DNA of 64,000 nt from Bacteroidaceae bacterium (GTDB lineage: Bacteria > Bacteroidota > Bacteroidia > Bacteroidales > Bacteroidaceae): positions 43,777 through 107,776 of the forward strand of contig JAEEZX010000064.1 in the NCBI GenBank assembly GCA_016292045.1. The letters run 5' to 3'. The notes beneath the pieces were generated by a model, which worked only from the letters and a program-made list of their open reading frames with translations, did no database searches and was not told the DNA's origin. Below, in pieces: positions 33,406 to 41,066 of the stretch (within the stretch, counting starts at the first letter, position 1; each line of letters starts with the position of its first letter). The position numbers and the translations under genes were made by a program.

Positions 33406-33930
33406 TCAAGGTGTCACTTCTTCCTGTTGCTCCTGCTCCTCCTCAAATTCATCTTCGGCCCTCACCTCGTCCTCACAGATGATGATACCGTCCTCTTCCT
33501 TGATCGTCGGCTCGATGACGATTCCTGTCACGTTATGGTCGAGGTGGTCATACAGCACCTGGTATGGCAGCTTACCCTCTATCGGCTCAAAGAGTCCGCT
33601 GTCATTATACGCCTTCACGAACTTCACGCACAGCCGCTTCATCTGCTCGATGATGTCATCGTTGGCCTCACCCTCGAAGTCGAAGTCAGTGGGAGCGACA
33701 AAGGCTATCTGTGCCTCCGGCCTGTCTTTCACCCTCGCCCATTCAAAGAACAGGGAGCCAGCAGGGGGCAGGATATAGACCACGGTAGGCTTCTCCACAT
33801 CGTCGATGGCCTCATTCGCCTGTGCCCAGTTCATAAACATATACTCCACATCAGCGCCCATGCTATCGACGACGCTGTGAATCTTCTTCTCTACGGTGCC
33901 GTGCCGTTCTATCTTCTTCAGGTCACTCAT
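33406..33930 (-). CDS. Phage structural-module protein (174 aa), unknown
   Basis: Begins MSDLKKIERHGTVEKKIHSV; contains MFMNWAQANEAIDDVEKPTV and AYNDSGLFEPIEGKLPYQVL, and ends in a very acidic Glu/Gln tail. Its place before the gp10-like gene suggests a head-tail joining or tail terminator role. Not recognised by motif. Confidence 0.55.
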   Translation of the reverse strand: MSDLKKIERHGTVEKKIHSVVDSMGADVEYMFMNWAQANEAIDDVEKPTVVYILPPAGSLFFEWARVKDRPEAQIAFVAPTDFDFEGEANDDIIEQMKRLCVKFVKAYNDSGLFEPIEGKLPYQVLYDHLDHNVTGIVIEPTIKEEDGIIICEDEVRAEDEFEEEQEQQEEVTP

Positions 33931-34175
33931 AACAGATTCAGTTTTCTAAATTCACGGATGGCTACGTCAATAGCCCAGCCTATCTCTTTGTTGGTGTAAC
34001 CAATACTCTTGAAGTCGATGCCTCCCCTGCGGTATTTCTGCAAGCGGTGGAGAATCTTCATTGCCTTCGTCCGCTCGATCTTCCGCTCCCGCAGTTCCTT
34101 CTGCAGCCCTTCATCCTCCTGCATGGTCTTGATGAAGTCAGCGGCCTGCTGTATCAGTGTGTTCGCGTCCTTCAT
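33927..34175 (-). CDS. Small helical basic protein (82 aa)
   Basis: Begins MKDANTLIQQAADFIKTMQE, two charged helices, with RGGIDFKSIGYTNKEIGWAI near the end, which reads like a helix-turn-helix. Overlaps both neighbours by 4 bases. Role unknown. Confidence 0.55.
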   Translation of the reverse strand: MKDANTLIQQAADFIKTMQEDEGLQKELRERKIERTKAMKILHRLQKYRRGGIDFKSIGYTNKEIGWAIDVAIREFRKLNLL

Positions 34176-35095
34176 ACCAATTCGGGGTTATTGCCACCGT
34201 GCCTGGCCATTTCAGGCAGGATGACATCGTGAATCATCTGAGCAGCTATCTGAGCATTGGGGTGTGGCTTGCCAGTGGCTCCCAGCAGACGCAGGCGCAT
34301 GATGGCCTTCCACTCCCTGACATTATAGGTATAGCATACGCGGGTGGCAGCGTCCAGCGGCAGGAAGCCCCTTGCATCCTGTGCCAGCAGGCCCATCTTC
34401 AGTGAGAGCATATACCACCACTCGGCGACCTTCCAGCCGACACGGGCAAAGAGGCGTTTCTTCCACCCTGCTTCTTTGTACCAGTGGGGCAGACAGATGG
34501 TGATGCCGCCTTTCTTGCCGAAGTTCACATAGCGGGTGCTCTGCTCGGCGATGGCATTGGGTGACGTGCGGTTAAGCTCCCTCGATGTGCTGATTTGCGT
34601 CGTCACGCAGACGGTGTAACGGATAAGAGCAAGTGCTGTCTTATATCTCAGCTCGTTAGCCTTGGCCACATAGTCAGTCAGCGTCACCTCGTAAGGCTCC
34701 AGCAGCAGCTTCACCCTCAGCATATCCATGAGGTACTGCTGGTTGGTCGAAATGAAGTACACCCTGCCAGCTCCCTTCTTCTTATACCAGGCGATGGCAG
34801 CATAGGGGGTGTTCGACAGCACCTGCAGCAGCCAGTTCGGGATATACGCGCCGATGGTCGTAGCGAGCATCCCACCCTTGGCCTCCTCTGGTGTCGGGTT
34901 GGTCTCGATGATGAAATACCGTGAGGCATGACGGAACATCGAAATGTGGCCACGCTTCACCAACATATCGCAGAAATCGTCTGCGCTTTTCTGCCCTCCC
35001 TCAGAGGCATAGCAGAGACGTGCGGCTCTCGCCACCTGTTCCTGCCAGTCATCCGGGCACGGCCATAGTTCTACAGAAGGTTTTATCAGTTGCAT
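34172..35095 (-). CDS. ThyX-like (flavin-dependent thymidylate synthase family) protein with altered RHR motif
   Basis: A 307-residue protein that follows the ThyX plan: VARAARLCYASEGGQ near the start, RGHISMFRHASRYFII (48-63), the core SRELNRTSPNAIAEQSTRYV (171-190), and C-terminal QDARGFLPLDAATRV with YNVREWKAIMRLRL. In active ThyX enzymes the core reads R-H-R-x7-S; here it is Arg176-Thr177-Ser178 with Ser186 kept. The His and second Arg that bind FAD/dUMP are missing, so thymidylate synthesis is doubtful. It lies in the packaging and head-joining region rather than with nucleotide genes. It may have a structural or new catalytic role. Confidence 0.8.
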   Translation of the reverse strand: MQLIKPSVELWPCPDDWQEQVARAARLCYASEGGQKSADDFCDMLVKRGHISMFRHASRYFIIETNPTPEEAKGGMLATTIGAYIPNWLLQVLSNTPYAAIAWYKKKGAGRVYFISTNQQYLMDMLRVKLLLEPYEVTLTDYVAKANELRYKTALALIRYTVCVTTQISTSRELNRTSPNAIAEQSTRYVNFGKKGGITICLPHWYKEAGWKKRLFARVGWKVAEWWYMLSLKMGLLAQDARGFLPLDAATRVCYTYNVREWKAIMRLRLLGATGKPHPNAQIAAQMIHDVILPEMARHGGNNPELV

Positions 35096-35310
35096 ATTGT
35101 CTTGGTTTGGTAGTTCTTACAGGCATCCTCGGAAAGCAACACGCTGCGGTTGGTGACATGAGGGCAGCGGCCAAGCGTCGGCTCACCCTTCAAGCTCAGA
35201 GTGTTGAACTTCGTCACTATCTCCACCTTCGCGCAGTCACGGCAATGGTGGCCCTCCCAGATAGGGGTCTCCTTCTTCTGCGGTTTCTGCTGTACTTTCC
35301 TCGTTGCCAT
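35086..35310 (-). CDS. Small Cys/His protein (74 aa)
   Basis: Begins MATRKVQQKPQKKETPIWEG, then HHCRDCAKVEIVTKFN and GRCPHVTNRS. Four cysteines with nearby histidines suggest a zinc-binding fold. Overlaps the ThyX-like gene by 10 bases. Similar small Cys proteins occur next to host-takeover genes in Bacteroidales phages. Confidence 0.6.
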   Translation of the reverse strand: MATRKVQQKPQKKETPIWEGHHCRDCAKVEIVTKFNTLSLKGEPTLGRCPHVTNRSVLLSEDACKNYQTKTICN

Positions 35311-35311
35311 A

Positions 35312-35899
35312 TTACTTCTTCTTCATATATTGCTGAGAGAGCTTCCTCTCATAGTTATTGCTCATTGCATCATTATACATGCAGCGGTAGATGCGCACCC
35401 ATGCCACCTCGCGCACCTCGTTCTGGTTGGTGATACCCATACGCTTTGCATACCAATCAAGGACACCGAAGCTGCCGAAGTCCAGCGTCTTGATGCCGGC
35501 GGCAATCTCCTCCTTGCTGTAGTTGACCTTGATGGAGGCAAAGAGCTTGTTGATACGCTCCAGCTCCTTCGTGACAAAGTTCAGGAATCCGAAGACATCG
35601 TTAACGTCCTCGTCAAACAGCTGGTCAGGCTCTATGCCTAACAGAATCTTCGCACACTCCCCTACGATGTCCTTTGCATCAGCCGCCGAGCGAATGTCAT
35701 CCAGCGTGCCATAGCTGAGCGCATTGAGGTCTTGAGGTACGTCTTTCCCGCACAATTTCGCGGGTCGTGGCTGATCCTTCAGACGCAGCACCAAGTCCTC
35801 CTGCACGCCCTTGTCAGCATAAGGGTAGAGCATGAGGAACTGCTTATAGGTGCATTTCTCGTCAGCCATTCTTCTATACTTCTTACTTTTCATCTTCAA
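35312..35899 (-). CDS. Unknown helical protein (195 aa) after terminase
   Basis: Starts MKMKSKKYRRMADEKCTYKQ; the ATG at 35869 (MADEKCTYKQFLMLYPYADK) is an equally good start. Helical body with NDVFGFLNFVTKELERINKL and FGSFGVLDWYAKRMGI. It sits just after the terminase large subunit gene. No family recognised. Confidence 0.55.
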   Translation of the reverse strand: MKMKSKKYRRMADEKCTYKQFLMLYPYADKGVQEDLVLRLKDQPRPAKLCGKDVPQDLNALSYGTLDDIRSAADAKDIVGECAKILLGIEPDQLFDEDVNDVFGFLNFVTKELERINKLFASIKVNYSKEEIAAGIKTLDFGSFGVLDWYAKRMGITNQNEVREVAWVRIYRCMYNDAMSNNYERKLSQQYMKKK

Positions 35900-35956
35900 A
35901 ATTAGTCTTATTTTGGGTGGTATTCTCTTATTTGCTCATTCGTTTACTGAACTCTG

Positions 35957-37333
35957 CTATTCAGTACGTCTCACCTGCACTGAGACCTGTGCGCCAGCCG
36001 TTACTTTCGTTCTACGGAAGTACATAGCCATCATCAGCATATCGGCATAGTCGGGCGATTTGCCGCCCAGCAGCTTCTTCCATTCATCCTTCTTGATGAC
36101 GTCCAGCTTGCCTACATCATTATCTATGTGGGCCTGTTTCAACGCTCCCAGCTCGTCAATGATACGCTCCCGCTGTGCCTCGTTGCAGATGACTCTCAAC
36201 CGTCGGCCATTGACCAGCTCTGCCAGTTTGAAGTAACACTCTGCTCTGAGATTCTGATAGCGTTTGTCAAGGGGAGGGTTGCCACCGTGAAACTCCTTGA
36301 TACCTTCGAGATAGCTCTCCAAGTATGCACCCATGCCGTCTGCATCGACAATAGTCAGGGAGCGGGGGATGGCCTCTCTCAGCATAACATTCTTCAGGTC
36401 ACGCTCTATCTCCCTGCCAGTGGAGTAGTCTTTGTCGAGGACTATCTTACAGACGTTACCCGTCCATGAGCCTATGACAAAGTGGTCATGTCCTTTCATG
36501 GCCAAGTCAGCGGAACAGCTCTTGCCTCCTACCTCTTCTATATGCTCGTTATAGAACAGGTCACGGAGCGCGTCAAAGTCAAAGAGCACGGCAGGGTCAT
36601 CCTCATATTCAAAGTTTCCATAGACGAGACGCTGCACTGTCACCTTGTCTGCCCGCATCAGGTTCTCCAAGTACGCAGGCTCCAGGTAGGGGTTATCCTT
36701 CGGCAGTGCTTTGATGAACGCCCTGAACTTCGCCAGCAGGCCCTCCCTTGCAGGCTTCACGAAGTCATTATATATCCAGTTGCGCTTCGGGTTACAGGAG
36801 TACATCGCCTTGGGTATCGTCACCCATTCCGTACCGTCTGCGTTCTTTCCTCTCAGCAGAGAGAAACGACCTCGCAGCACTGACACTGGCTTCTCGTCTA
36901 TCTCCTGTGCCTCGTCAAGGAACATATCCGTCAGCGAGTAGGAGCCAAAGCGGTCGTAGTTCGGATCTTGCGGGTCCCAGTCGATATAGCGGAAGTATAT
37001 CATGCTCCCGTTGGGGAAGAAGTACGAGTTTCCCGGCTCACCCTGGCTTGGTGCCGTCCTGTAGTAGCCATAGCCTGTTAGCCCGAGGTCGCCCAGCACT
37101 TCAAAGAACGTCACCATGGTGGTATCAGTAAGACGGCTGAACTCCCGACGGGCAATAAAGCCGACGCTGCCCGGCAGCGAGATACGTCTAAGTATCTGCC
37201 ACAGGCAACCCAACCAGCTCTTTCCACCGCGTGCGCCACCGCCATACAATACCTCAGTGATGCCATTAGTGTAATCAGTCAGTAGCTCGTAGGCTTTCAG
37301 TTGTTTCTCGTTCAGCTGTATCTCTATGTTCAT
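35957..37333 (-). CDS. terL: Terminase large subunit
   Basis: A 458-residue packaging motor. The ATG at 37333 (MNIEIQLNEKQLKAYELLTD) is chosen over an upstream in-frame ATG that lies inside the small-subunit gene. Walker A is GGARGGKS (32-39), Walker B is MFLDEAQE (about 136-143). The C-terminal RNase H-like nuclease shows SADLAMKGHDHFVIGSW, with the first metal-binding Asp, and later IVDADGMGAYLESYL. It pumps DNA into the prohead and cuts the concatemer. Confidence 0.92.
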   Translation of the reverse strand: MNIEIQLNEKQLKAYELLTDYTNGITEVLYGGGARGGKSWLGCLWQILRRISLPGSVGFIARREFSRLTDTTMVTFFEVLGDLGLTGYGYYRTAPSQGEPGNSYFFPNGSMIYFRYIDWDPQDPNYDRFGSYSLTDMFLDEAQEIDEKPVSVLRGRFSLLRGKNADGTEWVTIPKAMYSCNPKRNWIYNDFVKPAREGLLAKFRAFIKALPKDNPYLEPAYLENLMRADKVTVQRLVYGNFEYEDDPAVLFDFDALRDLFYNEHIEEVGGKSCSADLAMKGHDHFVIGSWTGNVCKIVLDKDYSTGREIERDLKNVMLREAIPRSLTIVDADGMGAYLESYLEGIKEFHGGNPPLDKRYQNLRAECYFKLAELVNGRRLRVICNEAQRERIIDELGALKQAHIDNDVGKLDVIKKDEWKKLLGGKSPDYADMLMMAMYFRRTKVTAGAQVSVQVRRTE

Positions 37334-37832
37334 CCCCTGTCTGTTGTTCACCCTTGCTCTTGTATGGTGCAATGGTGATGTTGATAGGCTGTGTAGCGTC
37401 AAACTTCACATTCTGACTGTCTGACCATTCCTTCGTTCTGTTCTTCAGCCAGAAAATCGCCGCCGTGGTGTCAGGTGGGACGTGCTTCTTCACCTTCTTT
37501 ACAAAGGTCGTCTGTGTGGCTCCGCTGGGGTCAACACGCACCTCCGTCGCCGTCTCCTCTGCCTCATAGCCGAGGGCCCGCTTGTAGAGGGCAGAGATAA
37601 CGGCATCGTCGGCCACCTCACTACTAACCTTGATAAGGTCGGCAAACTCCGGGTATTCCTTCTTGATGCGTTTGAGCGTTGTGAGGCCACAGCCGAGAAG
37701 GTTAGCCAGCCCTTTCAGGTCGGCACCTTGCTCACAATACTGCTCTATCTGCTCCTCCTTTCCAGCGACGTACTTGGCATAGAGGTTTTCGGGCGGTCTG
37801 CCCCTTTGTTTCTTCTCCTCTTCCATAGTCAT
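37275..37832 (-). CDS. terS: Terminase small subunit-like protein
   Basis: A 185-residue protein with a basic start (EEEKKQRGRPPENLYAKYVA), then an HTH-like segment (QGADLKGLANLLGCGLTTLK) and a C-terminal helix with AAIFWLKNRTKEWSD, a phrase common in phage small terminases. It would recognise the packaging site. It overlaps the large subunit gene by 59 bases. Confidence 0.75.
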   Translation of the reverse strand: MTMEEEKKQRGRPPENLYAKYVAGKEEQIEQYCEQGADLKGLANLLGCGLTTLKRIKKEYPEFADLIKVSSEVADDAVISALYKRALGYEAEETATEVRVDPSGATQTTFVKKVKKHVPPDTTAAIFWLKNRTKEWSDSQNVKFDATQPINITIAPYKSKGEQQTGDEHRDTAERETTESLRATD

Positions 37833-38665
37833 CAGGATTCAGTTGTCTCACTCTGTGCGTCAGCCTCCACAGCAGCGGCAGTCTCCGCATCCTGCTTGGC
37901 CAACTCCTCTAAATACGCCTCGCAGATGTCTATCATCTTCGAGAAAGCCACGCTACGAGACTTTATCTGATAGCGCTTTTTCACCTCCTGCGTCAGTCTG
38001 ATGTAGGACTCGAAGGAGCCGACGATGATACTTGATTCCTCGCCAATCTCCATCTTCTCCAGTGCGTCAAGCACGGTCTTGATGTTGTTGGCCCTGCTCT
38101 CCACAAACATGAACTTCATTTCTGTAATCTCGATGTCACCGTCATTGATGGCAGGAGTGGAGATTTTGTTCACGTCCACGAAATCCAGACCATTCAGGCC
38201 CGAGAACTCGCGTTTCTCCAAGCTCTGAATCTCCTCATAGATTTCTTTCAGCATTTGGCGGTCATCCTTACCGACGAGGGCGTTATGGCTCAGCTGGTAG
38301 CCAAGCTGTGTGTCCTTATCCACCTCGTCAATATATAGGATAAGTATATACTCCAGCTTCGCCTTGATAGCAGCTTTCAGTCGGTGGTTGCCGGACAGCA
38401 TGAGGTACTTGCCATCCTCCTGCCGCTTCATGCCGAAAGGCAGCTGAGACAGGAAACCGTCTTCGGCCACATTGTCAACGAGCCTGTCGAAGATGTCCTT
38501 ATCCATATAGTGAGCATTGCGCTCCAGAGGGATGCAGTCATCGGTAGGACTGACATACGCCAGCTTGTAAGGGGCGATGAGCGCGTTCACATCGTCCAGT
38601 TTCTCCCTGATAAGGTTGATGTCTTTCAGACCACCACCCTTCATTTCTTGTATTTCTTCAGCCAT
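37832..38665 (-). CDS. ParB-fold domain protein (277 aa)
   Basis: Residues about 40-125 form a ParB/sulfiredoxin-like fold: PLERNAHYMDKDIFDRLVDN, then YLMLSGNHRLKAAIKAK, where GNHR corresponds to the GxxR box that binds the nucleotide in ParB proteins. The C-terminal half is helical and acidic. It overlaps the methyltransferase-like gene upstream by 25 bases and the small terminase gene by one base. With three other ParB-fold proteins at 41-44 kb it probably works in DNA modification or its targeting, rather than segregation. Confidence 0.75.
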   Translation of the reverse strand: MAEEIQEMKGGGLKDINLIREKLDDVNALIAPYKLAYVSPTDDCIPLERNAHYMDKDIFDRLVDNVAEDGFLSQLPFGMKRQEDGKYLMLSGNHRLKAAIKAKLEYILILYIDEVDKDTQLGYQLSHNALVGKDDRQMLKEIYEEIQSLEKREFSGLNGLDFVDVNKISTPAINDGDIEITEMKFMFVESRANNIKTVLDALEKMEIGEESSIIVGSFESYIRLTQEVKKRYQIKSRSVAFSKMIDICEAYLEELAKQDAETAAAVEADAQSETTES

Positions 38666-39954
38666 GATTTATAGATATTAGTGATTGATTCTTTTCCAAA
38701 CTCGCCGATATAGGTCAGCTTGCCTTCCTCCCGCTTCTGCAGCTTGAACACCCCACGGTATTTCATGCTGACAGGATTCTTCGTATAGACAGGTGTCTTG
38801 ATCGCCTTGTAATACTCGCCGTACTTACGTGCTATCTCCATCTGTGTGTCATGGGACAGCTCACACATAATGAGCAGCTTTGACAGCTTCGCTTGGTGGC
38901 TGTTCACCACGAAGTCGGCCAGGCAGAAGAGGTCATCGAGCGTACTCTGCATCTTAGAGAACGAGCAGAAACCAAAGGCCAGCCCGTCGGCGAAGAATAT
39001 CATTCCCAAGTCGCCGCCGTTGGTGTAGTTCACCTTATTGGCCATGTAGAAGTCTTTGTAATAGTTGACGTTCTCCACCTCCACCAGCTTACACGTTATC
39101 TTCGTGTCCTCCTTAAACTCAAAGTCAGGTGGGATAGTGGTGTACTTGCTCTTCAGCGATTTCGTCCGACGCTCGATGAAATACTTCTTCGGGTCACGCT
39201 CCCCTGCAGAGGAATACAGATAGACGGAATGCTTGCCCTTGCCGAGGATAATCTTCGCACACAGGAACTCCTCGATGCTCTCATACGGCCTGTCCGTATA
39301 GACGATGTTCCTGTCAGTGGTCAGCAGCTCATGGTGGATGCCCTCGGCCTCCTTCGGGTCAAAGAGGTTGTAGTGGGCGTGCTCATACTCAAAGGTCTCT
39401 TCGACGGCCTTGTAAATCTTCTCATAGCCTCCCTTGTATGTGGGCGGGAAAGCTATTCCGACGCCGCCGCTGCCTTTCTTGGCTTTTAGGAAGTCCACGA
39501 AGTCACCAAAATAGAAGTCGGCAATCTTGAAATTGAAGGCTCCTTTCCCCAGCTTCTCCCTTGTGGAGAGGTAATAGGCTTGGTGTTTCTCCAGGAACGC
39601 CTGCAGCATTTCCTCCTCGTAGATGTTCTTCTCTGAGGTGAAGCGGCTGATGCTCATGACATACATCACCTCGATCAGCTTCTTGTATGGGTGTTCCTCC
39701 CACTGGTCGAAGATTCTGGCGAAGCGCTCATTGGTGCAGGTCATCGGTGTGGTGTCTTTATCCAGTACGATGTCCGCTGCCAGCTTCGTGTATAGTGAGA
39801 CGTCATTGGAATGGACGTTGAAGCCCAGCCCGTGCATGATTTTGTCGCAGTTGAAATTGCCGGAGCAGGCCACATAGACCTCTTTGCAGTCCACTCTTGA
39901 CATGATGTCCTGTAAGACTACCTTCACTTCCGGCGGTGTTGTTCCTGTGAACAT
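38641..39954 (-). CDS. Methyltransferase-like protein with possible GNAT/Mom-like C-terminus
   Basis: A 437-residue protein. N-terminal half: VYVACSGNFNCDKIMHGLGF (about 27-46) reads like a SAM-binding motif I, and VGIAFPPTYKGGYEKIY (about 182-198) like the (D/N)PP(Y/F) catalytic motif of N6-adenine methyltransferases. C-terminal part from about 285: MIFFADGLAFGFCSFSK, then LADFVVNSHQAKLSKLLIM and TPVYTKNPVSMKYRGVFKL, a pattern similar to the GNAT-type Mom enzymes that add a group to methylated adenine. I infer a two-part base-modifying enzyme. Alternatives: a putative anti-restriction adenine methyltransferase without a second activity. Confidence 0.6.
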   Translation of the reverse strand: MFTGTTPPEVKVVLQDIMSRVDCKEVYVACSGNFNCDKIMHGLGFNVHSNDVSLYTKLAADIVLDKDTTPMTCTNERFARIFDQWEEHPYKKLIEVMYVMSISRFTSEKNIYEEEMLQAFLEKHQAYYLSTREKLGKGAFNFKIADFYFGDFVDFLKAKKGSGGVGIAFPPTYKGGYEKIYKAVEETFEYEHAHYNLFDPKEAEGIHHELLTTDRNIVYTDRPYESIEEFLCAKIILGKGKHSVYLYSSAGERDPKKYFIERRTKSLKSKYTTIPPDFEFKEDTKITCKLVEVENVNYYKDFYMANKVNYTNGGDLGMIFFADGLAFGFCSFSKMQSTLDDLFCLADFVVNSHQAKLSKLLIMCELSHDTQMEIARKYGEYYKAIKTPVYTKNPVSMKYRGVFKLQKREEGKLTYIGEFGKESITNIYKSWLKKYKK

Positions 39955-40084
39955 AAGCTATTTCTTTCTTTTTATGGGTTTATACTGAGGGGTTTCTGTT
40001 GGTGTGGTGAGCGTCTGGTGCTCGCGGCGCAATAAGGCGCAGACAGAGGGTTTGGGTCTCTATCTGCGCGGTGTTGGTGTGGGA
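39955..40084 (-). other. Intergenic spacer with hairpin
   Basis: GCGCAGA / TCTGCGC (about 40034-40066) gives a perfect 7-bp stem on the minus strand without a U-tract. No gene is seen in this 130-bp gap. Confidence 0.35.
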
Positions 40085-40480
40085 TTAGGTGTCAAAGAGG
40101 CTTAGCTCATGCACTGGCTCCTTGGCCACAAATTCCTCTATCTGTATGCCGTTGGCACGCAGATGTTCGGCAAGCAGCTGGCGGTGACAGAACTCTTCCG
40201 GCTTTTCATAGCAGCAGAGGGCCACGTCACGGCCATTGGCAAGGCGCTGAACCTGGTTTATAAAGTCAGTGATGTTCATCCGGGCAAGAATCTCGGCCTT
40301 GTATCGGCGTGTGTATTCCTCGTCCGAGCTGGTCATCTTCAATATGGAGTAGGTGGGAGCCACCTCCTTCAATGATGGGCCTTGGTACCATCGTGGCGGG
40401 TACAGGGCAATGCCTATCATCATCACGTTGGCTTTTGCCAAGGCTTTGGCGTTTGCAAAGTATGAAGTGTATAGTTTCAT
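40085..40480 (-). CDS. DUF488 family protein
   Basis: A 131-residue protein starting MKLYTSYFANAKALAKANVM at the ATG at 40480 (an upstream in-frame extension overlaps the previous gene and looks non-coding). The signature LCCYEKPEEFCHRQLLAEHL is typical of DUF488, a family often seen beside nucleic-acid-modifying genes but without a proven reaction. The Cys/His pair could be catalytic. Confidence 0.8.
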   Translation of the reverse strand: MKLYTSYFANAKALAKANVMMIGIALYPPRWYQGPSLKEVAPTYSILKMTSSDEEYTRRYKAEILARMNITDFINQVQRLANGRDVALCCYEKPEEFCHRQLLAEHLRANGIQIEEFVAKEPVHELSLFDT

Positions 40481-40493
40481 CTTTTCTTCTGTT

Positions 40494-40991
40494 TTATTTA
40501 TCATGGTCGCAACAACCGCCGTCCTCATGTTCAAAGAGCATCGGACTGACGAGGGAGTGTTTCTTCTTGAACGCTGTCTTTGCCAGGTAATTCGCAAACC
40601 ACCAGTTGCGGCAGGTGTTGTAGGCTTTCTCGTCTGCATGGGGCAGCGAGTAGTCTATGTAGTCAGGAGTGATAGGCACCCGCTCCGCATTGATGATGCG
40701 GCACTGGATGAAGTCATCGTCTATCTCTATCACGCTTCCCTCCTTCTCGATGAAGGCCAGGTGAAGGTTCTTTGGCCAGTTCCAGCCTTTCTCTACCCCA
40801 CAGAGGTAATAGAACGGGGCCTTTTTCAGAGTCATGTTTTCCGGCAAGGCCATCGTCCACCATTTCACCCGTTCATCATTGGTGCCGATAAGGCTCTTCA
40901 TGCAATGATGGGCAAGGTTGACGTCCGTTATATACCGCAGCCACAAGATGCGATTGACGTTCTTAAAACGAGCATATTCTATTGTAACCAT
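40494..40991 (-). CDS. Unknown protein in the modification island (165 aa)
   Basis: Begins MVTIEYARFKNVNRILWLRY, with WWTMALPENMTLKKAPFYYL, WNWPKNLHLAFIEKEGSVIE and a Cys/His-rich end (HEDGGCCDHDK). First gene behind a promoter-leader element (40993-41055), which fits early and strong expression. No family recognised. Confidence 0.6.
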   Translation of the reverse strand: MVTIEYARFKNVNRILWLRYITDVNLAHHCMKSLIGTNDERVKWWTMALPENMTLKKAPFYYLCGVEKGWNWPKNLHLAFIEKEGSVIEIDDDFIQCRIINAERVPITPDYIDYSLPHADEKAYNTCRNWWFANYLAKTAFKKKHSLVSPMLFEHEDGGCCDHDK

Positions 40992-40992
40992 G

Positions 40993-41055
40993 TCTTGAAA
41001 TGTATTTATCTTATTTGTCAGTGTAAAGGTACAAAGAATTTATCAAATACGCAAG
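40993..41055 (-). promoter_or_regulatory. Repeated promoter-leader element, copy 7
   Basis: -33 CTTG (41052-41055), 20-bp spacer with TATTTGATAAA, -7 TACCTTTA (41024-41031, last base differs from the consensus), leader CAAATAAGATAAA and a shortened TTTCAAGAC before the ATG at 40991. Confidence 0.8.
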
Positions 41056-41066
41056 TTTTTGGGCAA

